From positions 1-5,907 of the forward strand of contig JBFHVZ010000232.1 in assembly GCA_041589295.1 (NCBI GenBank): a DNA stretch of 5,907 nt, in the 5' to 3' direction. Position 1 is the first letter of the stretch; each line of letters begins with the position of its first letter. Positions 1 to 4,997 of this stretch are shown piece by piece. The DNA comes from Bermanella sp041589295 (GTDB taxonomy: Bacteria; Pseudomonadota; Gammaproteobacteria; Pseudomonadales; Oceanobacteraceae). The position numbers and the translations under genes were made by a program. Under the pieces are notes generated by a model, which did no database searches, was not told the DNA's origin, and saw only the letters and a list, made by a program, of their open reading frames with translations.

Positions 1-1320
1 ATACGGAATAGTTTGGCTCGCCGAATGCCTTGCCGAACGGCTCGCAACTGTCTGACTAAAGACCGCATCAATATACGGCGCGTAAGCAGCCACGTCGGGA
101 ATCATCACCACAATATCTTGCGGGTTCAACGGTGTGCCTGCATCACTGGCTTGCTGAAATAAATCCAACAAATGATCGTGTAACACTTCGACTTCCCGCA
201 TGGGGCTATGACACCCCACCACTTGTATGCTGGTATCGTCAGCCGCCAGCGCTTGTTTTTCGTCTGGGTGTTTCGCTTGGTGCAAATCGAGAATGTGTTG
301 CTGTAGCTGATGCAGTGCGCTCACGTATTCAGTTTCAACGCCGTAAAAATCCACGGTCTCGTTTACGTGCCCTAAATCGAGGTCCAGCAATTGGCGTTGA
401 AACTCTTGCCCCATGCGTCCCAACGAGGCCAACAGATCATTGCCGGCGTCGGCCCCTAAAATGGATTGGCCACGCATACGCGCAAGGGCCTGCCGTTTTT
501 CATCGTAAACGTCCCCCCAATAATGCTGACATGGGTTGGGCACCATGAGGTGAACATCCATGTGTTGGCTAAGCAATGACAGGGTTTCTAATTGATGCTT
601 GGGCAAGGCAGAAAAACCAAAAAACACCACTTGGCTGGGTAAGTTTTTGTGCTGGCCCTTGCGCAAGCGCTGCATAAAATCCTGCAACATGCTGGCGCGG
701 TGCGATAACGGTAACCCCTGCGCTGTGCCCTGTTGAAGCAGCGCCTGCCACAACAGGGGTTGCCACTGTTGGTCTGGCCCCAGCGGCTCGCCGTCTAACG
801 TGCTCAGGTCGCTGTGACTGCTCCATTGTTCTATCCAGTCGGGGCGGTACACCAAATATTGGTCGTATAAATCGGCAATTTGGCTGGCCAGTTGAAAGCG
901 ACGTCTAAGTTGGTGTGGTGTTTCGCTTTCGCTGCTGTGCTCTTCATGACTGTGATCTTCATTACTAAAACCTGCATCTAGGTAGCCAGCAATGCTGGCA
1001 AATTCGGGACGCTGCAAATGGCTTGGCAACGATTGGTACAGCATCCAAGTTAGACTGTCCTTGGCGAAAATACTGTCGGTGCCCAGCTCGGGCATGACGC
1101 TGCGCTGCACCTGCCAAAAGAAGCGTGACGGCATGGGGAATTCGATGTTGGCCGCAATGCCCAAGGATTGCGCCAACTGCATTTTGACCCAGTGTGCTAA
1201 GCCTGGGTTTTCCACCACCACCTGTTCCGGTTGCAGTGGACTGGCTTGGCTGGATAACAACACGCGCACCAATTGGGCAAAGAGTCGTTCCACACGGTTG
1301 GACTGATAGATATAAAGCAT
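1..1320 (-). CDS. recC: Exodeoxyribonuclease V subunit gamma (RecC), N-terminal part
   Basis: RecC is the scaffold and Chi-recognition subunit of the RecBCD helicase-nuclease, which resects double-strand breaks in the cytoplasm for RecA loading. The visible 440 residues start MLYIYQSNRVERLF, close to the MLRVYHSNRLDVL start of E. coli RecC as I remember it. Other family blocks are GIAANIEFPMPSRFFW (about 54-69), ADLYDQYLVYRPDW (about 149-162), VVFFGFSALP in the middle, and CHSPMREVEVL at 370-380, followed by a VVMIPDVAAYAPYIDAVF block near the edge. The frame is open from the ATG at 1320 to base 1, so the gene is cut by the window; the family is usually about 1100-1200 residues. No strong Shine-Dalgarno precedes the ATG, but no in-frame start lies close upstream and the N-terminus matches the family. 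An acidic, His-rich stretch (EDHSHEEHSSESE, around 120-133) looks like a lineage-specific loop. The gene is divergent from the HPt gene; recB and recD would be expected further left. Family call is very secure. Confidence 0.96.
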   Translation of the reverse strand, partial: MLYIYQSNRVERLFAQLVRVLLSSQASPLQPEQVVVENPGLAHWVKMQLAQSLGIAANIEFPMPSRFFWQVQRSVMPELGTDSIFAKDSLTWMLYQSLPSHLQRPEFASIAGYLDAGFSNEDHSHEEHSSESETPHQLRRRFQLASQIADLYDQYLVYRPDWIEQWSSHSDLSTLDGEPLGPDQQWQPLLWQALLQQGTAQGLPLSHRASMLQDFMQRLRKGQHKNLPSQVVFFGFSALPKHQLETLSLLSQHMDVHLMVPNPCQHYWGDVYDEKRQALARMRGQSILGADAGNDLLASLGRMGQEFQRQLLDLDLGHVNETVDFYGVETEYVSALHQLQQHILDLHQAKHPDEKQALAADDTSIQVVGCHSPMREVEVLHDHLLDLFQQASDAGTPLNPQDIVVMIPDVAAYAPYIDAVFSQTVASRSARHSASQTIPY

Positions 1321-1356
1321 GACGCGATGAAAAAAGGTGAGAAAAATCAGGGGGAT

Positions 1357-1385
1357 ATTAGATAGTGTTCGCGCGGCGACGTCCA
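1357..1385 (-). promoter_or_regulatory. Candidate sigma70 promoter for recC
   Basis: Read on the minus strand, a -35-like TGGACG (1385-1380, 4 of 6 consensus) is followed after 17 bases by TCTAAT (1362-1357, 5 of 6). Transcription would start near 1350, giving a leader of about 30 bases before the recC ATG at 1320. Placement and spacing are good, but it is a motif match only. Confidence 0.42.
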
Positions 1386-1452
1386 GTGCGCAGGGCCGGT
1401 CAGCACCGCCTGTGACGACAGTTTTTCCCGCTACCGAATTTACCTGACCGCG

Positions 1453-1480
1453 TTGACAATCGCCAAGGCTGAACCATAGT
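1453..1480 (+). promoter_or_regulatory. Candidate sigma70 promoter for the HPt gene
   Basis: A perfect TTGACA at 1453-1458 is followed after 16 bases by CATAGT at 1475-1480 (4 of 6 against TATAAT). Transcription would begin near 1487, about 46 bases before the GTG start at 1533. Together with the candidate recC promoter it makes this 212-base region a divergent promoter region, with the two -35 boxes about 70 bases apart. Confidence 0.52.
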
Positions 1481-1517
1481 TAAAGGGTGTAAGACGGCGA
1501 TATTCCAGAACGCTTGC

Positions 1518-1523
1518 AGGGAG
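1518..1523 (+). promoter_or_regulatory. Ribosome binding site supporting a GTG start
   Basis: AGGGAG lies 9 bases before GTG at 1533. This spacing makes GTG the best start for the HPt gene, since the next in-frame ATG (near 1629) would remove the first helix of the domain. Confidence 0.7.
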
Positions 1524-1532
1524 CTAACAACC

Positions 1533-1898
1533 GTGTCCGATTGGCCCGATCAATTACCCGGATTAAACATCAAATTGGCGTTGTCACAGCTGGGTGGCAA
1601 AAAGACCCTCTACTTGCGCCTGTTGGGCATGTTTAAGGATGGTCATTCAGGGGATGTGGATCGCTTACTAGAAGTTGCAGCAACACAGGATTGGACCGCG
1701 GTTCACGAAGTGAATCATGCCTTAAAAGGGGTTACTGGCAATTTGGCCGCCAGCGAGTTGTATGAATTATGCGTGGCGGTGGATAAAAAAATGAAGGCCG
1801 ACAACCACGATATTCAAGCCGAACTCGATGCCATGCCTGCCGCCATGGCCACTCTGTTGGAAGGCATTGAAGTGGCTTCACAGCTCAGTCCAGACTAA
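1533..1898 (+). CDS. Stand-alone HPt (histidine phosphotransfer) domain protein
   Basis: A 121-residue protein that consists of essentially one HPt four-helix bundle. HPt proteins carry a phosphoryl group on a histidine between the receiver of a hybrid sensor kinase and a final response regulator. The phosphoacceptor is H62 in HALKGVTGNL (62-71), the canonical H-x-L-K-G signature followed by the usual G-N-L turn. The N-terminal LPGLNIKLALSQLGGKKTLYLRLLGMF (8-34) matches the block that opens HPt domains at the C-terminus of BarA-type hybrid kinases. There is no receiver, kinase, membrane segment or signal peptide. Translation starts at GTG behind a good ribosome binding site. The gene is monocistronic, and its last 14 bases overlap the end of the convergent methyltransferase gene. 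No kinase or regulator lies in the window, so its partners cannot be named. It could be a detached BarA/ArcB-like HPt or one for a c-di-GMP or chemotaxis-type relay. Family secure, pathway unknown. Confidence 0.92.
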   Translation: MSDWPDQLPGLNIKLALSQLGGKKTLYLRLLGMFKDGHSGDVDRLLEVAATQDWTAVHEVNHALKGVTGNLAASELYELCVAVDKKMKADNHDIQAELDAMPAAMATLLEGIEVASQLSPD

Positions 1899-2568
1899 TC
1901 AGTTTATCTAGGCGCTGAAACAGCACCACATCCGCAGCGCACATCGTCATTTTTAAACCGTATTGGCTCGCCAACCAAGCAAAGGTTTGCTCACTAAAAA
2001 AGCAAACGTGGGTTGGGTCGTTTTTGTAGTGCCAGCCCGCAAAAGCCTCAGCGTCTTTTACCAACTTTGTCATCACCACTAAATAACCCTTAGGTAGCAG
2101 CAGGTTTAACCATTGCGAGAATACATCAGCCGGAGCATGTAAGTGTTCAATTACTTCGGTGGCTGTCACCGCATGGTATTTCCCCGCTTTTAGTACATCG
2201 CTATCGGGAAAGTAGAAGTGATCATAGACAGACACCTGCATACCGGCTTCTTGCATCATGGCCGCCAACGCAGGCCCTGGCCCACACCCAAAATCCAGAA
2301 TCTGACTGCCTTGGTCTAACAAGGGTTGTAATGGCTGCCAAGCTCGCTGCAAAAAACGGCGATATCCTGAATCATCCACCTGATTATCGTGCAGGTCATA
2401 CTCTGCTTTTTCAGCTTGGGCACTTAAATAAAAGTCAGGGGGGACAAACACCAAAGCACAGTGTGCACACCTGAGATAGGGGCGGCGTTTGTCTTCGTAG
2501 AACAGACTGGCCTGCCCTTCACCACATAAAGGACATGGGCAGGTTTGAGAATCGTAACTGTGGATCAA
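1885..2568 (-). CDS. Class I SAM-dependent methyltransferase with N-terminal zinc ribbon
   Basis: A cytoplasmic 227-residue protein. Residues 12-37 hold two paired cysteines, C12-x2-C15 and C34-x2-C37, spaced like a zinc ribbon. A Rossmann-type methyltransferase domain follows: motif I is ILDFGCGPGPA (90-100), the SAM ribose acidic position is probably D116 in VSVYDHFYF, and the motif IV region is ATEVIEHLHAP (136-146). The block GWHYKNDPTHVCFFSEQTF (178-196) is typical of the Methyltransf_23-like group that follows a CxxC ribbon. The substrate cannot be read from sequence; relatives act on small molecules, sugars or unknown targets. The start is probably TTG at 2568, because AAGG lies 8 bases upstream and no ATG occurs before the methyltransferase core. 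It begins three bases after the stop of the isomerase gene, so the two are very likely co-transcribed. Its end overlaps the HPt gene tail to tail by 14 bases. General family secure, specific activity unknown. Confidence 0.88.
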   Translation of the reverse strand: MIHSYDSQTCPCPLCGEGQASLFYEDKRRPYLRCAHCALVFVPPDFYLSAQAEKAEYDLHDNQVDDSGYRRFLQRAWQPLQPLLDQGSQILDFGCGPGPALAAMMQEAGMQVSVYDHFYFPDSDVLKAGKYHAVTATEVIEHLHAPADVFSQWLNLLLPKGYLVVMTKLVKDAEAFAGWHYKNDPTHVCFFSEQTFAWLASQYGLKMTMCAADVVLFQRLDKLISLD

Positions 2569-2571
2569 GGG

Positions 2572-3177
2572 TTAAACCTTAGGCAGGCTGCCATTCAGCG
2601 CGGCTTCAACAAAATGCAGACGATCCTGACCAAACAACACATGCTCACCCACAATAAAGCCCGGTGCACCGAACAAGCCCAGCTCCTTGGCTGTGGCGGT
2701 GTTTTGCTTTACCACGTCTTTCACCGCTGGGTCTTCGGTACCGGCTAGCACTTGCTGCGGGTCTAGCCCCAGCGCCACAAAGTGATTGCTCACGGCCGCC
2801 ACATCATTAGGGTTCAGCCCTTCTTCCCACAGTGCTTTAAAGGTTCCATTAACAAATTCGTCCACCTTGGCGGGTTGCTCTTGTTGCAACCAAACCACTG
2901 CGCGTTGCAAAAACAACGAGTTAAACGGAAAGCCTTTGCACCATTTCATCGGTACTTTGTAGTGATGGGCCCAGAGTACGCAATCTTTAGCGATCCATTT
3001 GGCTTTGGCTGGAATAAACGCCGGAGAAGTCATTTCGTGGGATTTATGCAGTGCGCCTAACAGCATTGGACGATAGACCAAGTCAGCACTGGTACGGCTC
3101 ACCAAAGCGGGCAACTGGGTTTGAGCAAGGTATGAATACGGGCTAACAAAATCGAAATAGTATTCCAGAGTGGCCAT
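2572..3177 (-). CDS. 2-hydroxychromene-2-carboxylate isomerase / DsbA-family (kappa-class GST-like) protein
   Basis: A 201-residue thioredoxin-fold protein of the DSBA-like HCCA isomerase family. In known members these glutathione-dependent enzymes isomerise 2-hydroxychromene-2-carboxylate in naphthalene breakdown; many chromosomal copies have no proven substrate. The N-terminus EYYFDFVSPYSYLA (5-18) has the family serine, S12, where DsbA would have its CxxC, so this is not a disulfide oxidase. The family block P84-F-N-S-L-F-L-Q-R-A (to 93) is present. The cis-proline loop is FGAPGFIVG (169-177, P172), followed by FGQDRL (182-187). There is no signal peptide, so it should be cytosolic. Length fits the family (about 195-205). 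Start ATG at 3177 has GGAG 8 bases upstream. It is the first gene of a two-gene unit with the methyltransferase. No aromatic-degradation genes are nearby, so a general glutathione-linked role is as likely as naphthalene catabolism. Confidence 0.9.
   Translation of the reverse strand: MATLEYYFDFVSPYSYLAQTQLPALVSRTSADLVYRPMLLGALHKSHEMTSPAFIPAKAKWIAKDCVLWAHHYKVPMKWCKGFPFNSLFLQRAVVWLQQEQPAKVDEFVNGTFKALWEEGLNPNDVAAVSNHFVALGLDPQQVLAGTEDPAVKDVVKQNTATAKELGLFGAPGFIVGEHVLFGQDRLHFVEAALNGSLPKV
2577..2580 (-). promoter_or_regulatory. Ribosome binding site for the TTG-started methyltransferase
   Basis: On the minus strand AAGG ends 8 bases before TTG at 2568, and it lies inside the last codons of the isomerase gene. 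This supports the rare TTG start and translational coupling of the pair. Confidence 0.5.
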
Positions 3178-3287
3178 TACAGTGTCTCCATTCGCGCTGT
3201 TGTTCTCTTTATTTTCGCCGTCTACCTAGTAACGGTGGGAATAGGCGCATAAGCCCTAAGTGGACCACAGCCCCCTGCATTGAAACA

Positions 3288-3308
3288 ACCCCCTACCAAA
3301 GAGGGGGT
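3288..3308. repeat. C/G-rich inverted repeat (hairpin)
   Basis: ACCCCCT (3288-3294) pairs perfectly with AGGGGGT (3302-3308) across a 7-base loop, giving a 7-bp stem with five G-C pairs. No proper T-run follows on the plus strand, and only a weak TTGTTTC follows on the minus strand. It is about 110 bases upstream of the isomerase start. It could be a weak terminator or attenuator in that leader, or a protein-binding palindrome. Structure is seen; function is a guess. Confidence 0.5.
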
Positions 3309-3462
3309 CGGAATTAACCAATGTGTCAGTTTTTCGGCAAAACCTGATCACAAAAAGCGCAAATTCGGGCTCTTATTGGGACAGAGGTACTACGATTTTC
3401 TAAGACTTGCGTAAAGTTGCAGTAAATTCATGCCTGCCGATCATTTCCTGCGCGCCATTTCA

Positions 3463-3490
3463 TTGACAAAAAACCTGCATGGGCTACTCT
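3463..3490 (+). promoter_or_regulatory. Candidate sigma70 promoter for the secreted-protein gene
   Basis: A perfect TTGACA (3463-3468) is followed after 16 bases by TACTCT (3485-3490), which keeps the first, second and last consensus positions of the -10 box. Transcription would start near 3497 and leave an unusually long leader of about 147 bases before the ATG at 3644. Confidence 0.45.
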
Positions 3491-3553
3491 GCTGCGTCGA
3501 ATATTTCGTAGACAATTCCCGTCCCCTAGGACTTGAATGGCCAACGAATCGTA

Positions 3554-3602
3554 GCCCAGATGTCATCCCTCTGGGCGCAGTGGATCAACAGGAATCATCT
3601 GC
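3554..3602 (+). promoter_or_regulatory. Tandem stem-loops in the 5' leader
   Basis: GCCCAGA (3554-3560) pairs perfectly with TCTGGGC (3570-3576) around a 9-base loop. It is followed directly by a weaker imperfect hairpin in which GCAG (3577-3580) pairs with CTGC (3599-3602) and GAT (3583-3585) with ATC (3594-3596). An A-rich single-stranded tract (about 3607-3625) then leads to the start codon. This could affect stability or translation of the downstream mRNA. It matches no riboswitch I recognise. Confidence 0.35.
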
Positions 3603-3643
3603 TGCACTAAAAATAAAAATAACAACGGATATGACCGAGCGAC

Positions 3644-4477
3644 ATGAATAGCCGCCTCTCACTAGCCCTGCTGCCCTTGCTGGCCGCCCACAGTTTTGCC
3701 GATCTCCAACCCATGGAAGACAGTGCTATGGACGAAATGGTAGGTCAGGCCTATATCGAAATGGACTCCTACGACAGCGGCGCGGCGCAATACAACCGCA
3801 TCACCTTCGGTCAAACCATTAAAATTCAGAGCAACACCGATGCTGTGGTCCTCGGCGAAGGCTATGAACAAGCTACCAACAACTACACTGGCCTAATCAG
3901 TGATGTTGACCTTAATTTGGGCAATGTTTCTTTGGGCTACATTGATGGCACCGGCGCATTTGTGCCCATGGTGTTTAAAAACCCCTATATCGAATTTGCA
4001 AGAGAAACCGGCACCAACAACATGCTGGGTTTTAGAATCGGCTTTGGCGAAGCCGAAGGTAAACTGCAGGCCGACTTTAATACGTTTAGTGGCCAACTAG
4101 GCGTTTTAATCGACGGCAATGCCACGACCTTGCACACTGCCGTGGGCGGCGCTGCCACCACTTCGCGCGCCACTATGATTGGTTTTGCAGGCTGTACCAC
4201 GCTGGGCTCAGATTGCTGGAGTATCGACAACATTAACGCTGTGGACGTAGGTGACAGTTCGGGCACTGGCCCAACGGGCGATTTCTTTCTGTCGTTTCAG
4301 AAAGACAGCTCTTTGCAATGGCGTTTAGCCGATACCAGCATGATGTCGACGAGCGAAGGATTCTTTATGAACATTCCAACCAGCAATAACTTTACGTCGG
4401 CGCAAATGAATGCAGGTACGGCAAGTTTCACCACCGAATTTATTGATCGCGGCGTCGGTCGCTTTGTTGGACCTTAA
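3644..4477 (+). CDS. Secreted/surface protein of unknown function with N-terminal 'VGQA' motif
   Basis: A 277-residue protein with a clear Sec signal peptide: R4, a hydrophobic core LSLALLPLLAA (5-15) and a likely cleavage after SFA (A19). The mature start DLQPMEDSAMDEMVGQAYIEMD (20-41) fits the 'LxxMxDxxMxxVxGQAxI' pattern seen at the start of many uncharacterised proteobacterial exported proteins, some called FilA-like or DUF6160-like; that link is from memory and tentative. The rest is rich in Gly, Thr, Asn, Asp and alternating hydrophobic residues (for example LISDVDLNLGNVSLGYIDGTG, and NPYIEFARE at 113-121), suggesting a beta-rich fold. C184 and C191 are the only cysteines and could form a periplasmic disulfide. 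There is no transmembrane helix after the signal and no lipobox. The ATG at 3644 has a poor ribosome binding site, but it gives the signal peptide exactly. The gene appears monocistronic, with its own promoter and long leader. Export is well supported; function is unknown. Confidence 0.8.
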   Translation: MNSRLSLALLPLLAAHSFADLQPMEDSAMDEMVGQAYIEMDSYDSGAAQYNRITFGQTIKIQSNTDAVVLGEGYEQATNNYTGLISDVDLNLGNVSLGYIDGTGAFVPMVFKNPYIEFARETGTNNMLGFRIGFGEAEGKLQADFNTFSGQLGVLIDGNATTLHTAVGGAATTSRATMIGFAGCTTLGSDCWSIDNINAVDVGDSSGTGPTGDFFLSFQKDSSLQWRLADTSMMSTSEGFFMNIPTSNNFTSAQMNAGTASFTTEFIDRGVGRFVGP

Positions 4478-4481
4478 GCCG

Positions 4482-4937
4482 TTATTCCCCGATGTCCTCG
4501 TTCCATAAATCGGGACGAGTGCGAATAAAGTCTTCCATTAGGTGAACGCAGGTTTTGTCGTTCACCACATCAAGCTCTACACCTTGCTGGCGTAAATGAT
4601 CTTCGTGACCCATAAAGGTTTTATTTTCACCAATCACCACCTTAGGAATGCCATACAACAAAATGGCACCACTGCACATGGGGCAAGGTGAAAGCGTGGT
4701 GTACAACACCGAGTTTTGATAAACGCTGGCTGGCTGACGCCCCGCATTTTCGAGCGCATCCATTTCGCCATGCAACACAACACTGCCCTGCTGCACACGC
4801 TTATTGTGGCCACGGCCGATGATTTTTCCGTTATGAACGAGTACCGATCCAATAGGAATGCCGCCTTCGGCTAACCCTTTTTGTGCTTCTTCTATGGCGG
4901 CTTGCATAAACTCATCTGGCACTACAAGGTTCGACAT
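4482..4937 (-). CDS. Cytosine deaminase of the yeast Fcy1 type (zinc CDA/dCMP deaminase superfamily)
   Basis: A 151-residue cytosolic zinc enzyme predicted to hydrolyse cytosine to uracil and ammonia in pyrimidine salvage. The zinc site is H56-G-E58 (in VLHGEMDALEN) plus P-C85-P-M-C88, with E58 as proton shuttle. The sequence resembles Saccharomyces Fcy1 along its length: EGGIPIG, GRGHN, LYTTLSPC, YGIPKVVIGEN and the C-terminal RPDLWNEDIGE against RPQDWFEDIGE in yeast. Residues matching the Fcy1 cytosine contacts are kept: N45, F108 and D148. This C-terminal tail is absent from TadA and GuaD, so a cytosine rather than tRNA or guanine substrate is favoured. It is unrelated to the amidohydrolase CodA of E. 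coli. I chose the ATG at 4937 because AAGGAAG lies 8 bases before it; the ATG at 4955 would add six residues and has no ribosome binding site. It ends 4 bases from the secreted-protein gene, tail to tail. Confidence 0.9.
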   Translation of the reverse strand: MSNLVVPDEFMQAAIEEAQKGLAEGGIPIGSVLVHNGKIIGRGHNKRVQQGSVVLHGEMDALENAGRQPASVYQNSVLYTTLSPCPMCSGAILLYGIPKVVIGENKTFMGHEDHLRQQGVELDVVNDKTCVHLMEDFIRTRPDLWNEDIGE

Positions 4938-4945
4938 GACATGCG

Positions 4946-4952
4946 CTTCCTT
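4946..4952 (-). promoter_or_regulatory. Ribosome binding site deciding the deaminase start
   Basis: AAGGAAG on the minus strand sits 8 bases upstream of ATG at 4937. The alternative ATG at 4955 directly precedes this site, so using it would place the Shine-Dalgarno inside the gene. Confidence 0.7.
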
Positions 4953-4979
4953 CATTACAACGGCTTGTTTGGCTTAAGC

Positions 4980-4997
4980 AGTAACCCGCGGGTGACT
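4980..4997. repeat. Imperfect palindrome at the end of the acidic-protein gene
   Basis: ACCCGCGGGT (4984-4993) is a perfect 10-bp palindrome, extended on both sides by AGT and ACT with one mismatch. It touches the TAG stop of the acidic-protein gene and lies about 43 bases upstream of the deaminase start. No T-run follows on either strand, so it is not a standard terminator. It may be an operator or a chance palindrome. Confidence 0.3.

Larger units (their letters stand above)
3178..3643. other. Intergenic region between two divergent genes
   Basis: This 466-base gap separates the minus-strand isomerase from the plus-strand secreted-protein gene. It contains a C/G-rich hairpin (3288-3308), a near-direct repeat TTGCGTAAA / TTGCAGTAAA (3407-3415 and 3417-3426) spaced about one helical turn apart, a TTGACA promoter candidate (3463-3490) and a foldable leader (about 3497-3643). 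The part from 3191 to 3285 shows nothing I can name; the isomerase promoter should lie there but I see no good match. A 73-codon frame at 3430-3651 has no protein-like character and is not called. Confidence 0.7.

Noticed and set aside
132..548. A 138-codon plus-strand frame
   Set aside because: It lies wholly antisense to recC, which has clear family motifs, and it encodes Arg/Pro-rich sequence with no recognisable domain.
569..826. An 85-codon minus-strand frame inside recC
   Set aside because: It is out of frame with recC on the same strand, with no motif of its own.
992..1306. A 104-codon plus-strand frame
   Set aside because: It is antisense to the N-terminus of recC and shows no protein-like pattern.
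2572..3177. Periplasmic DsbA disulfide oxidase
   Set aside because: There is no signal peptide and no CxxC at the active site; a serine stands there instead, as in HCCA isomerases.
3288..3308. Rho-independent terminator
   Set aside because: The stem is strong but neither strand has a proper T-run after it, and no gene ends nearby.
3430..3651. A 73-codon plus-strand frame before the secreted-protein gene
   Set aside because: It starts upstream of the candidate promoter, has no ribosome binding site, covers the hairpin leader and resembles no family I know. A leader peptide cannot be wholly excluded.
4482..4937. tRNA adenosine deaminase TadA
   Set aside because: The zinc motifs fit both families, but the C-terminal WNEDIGE tail and the YGIPKVVIGEN block are those of Fcy1-type cytosine deaminases.
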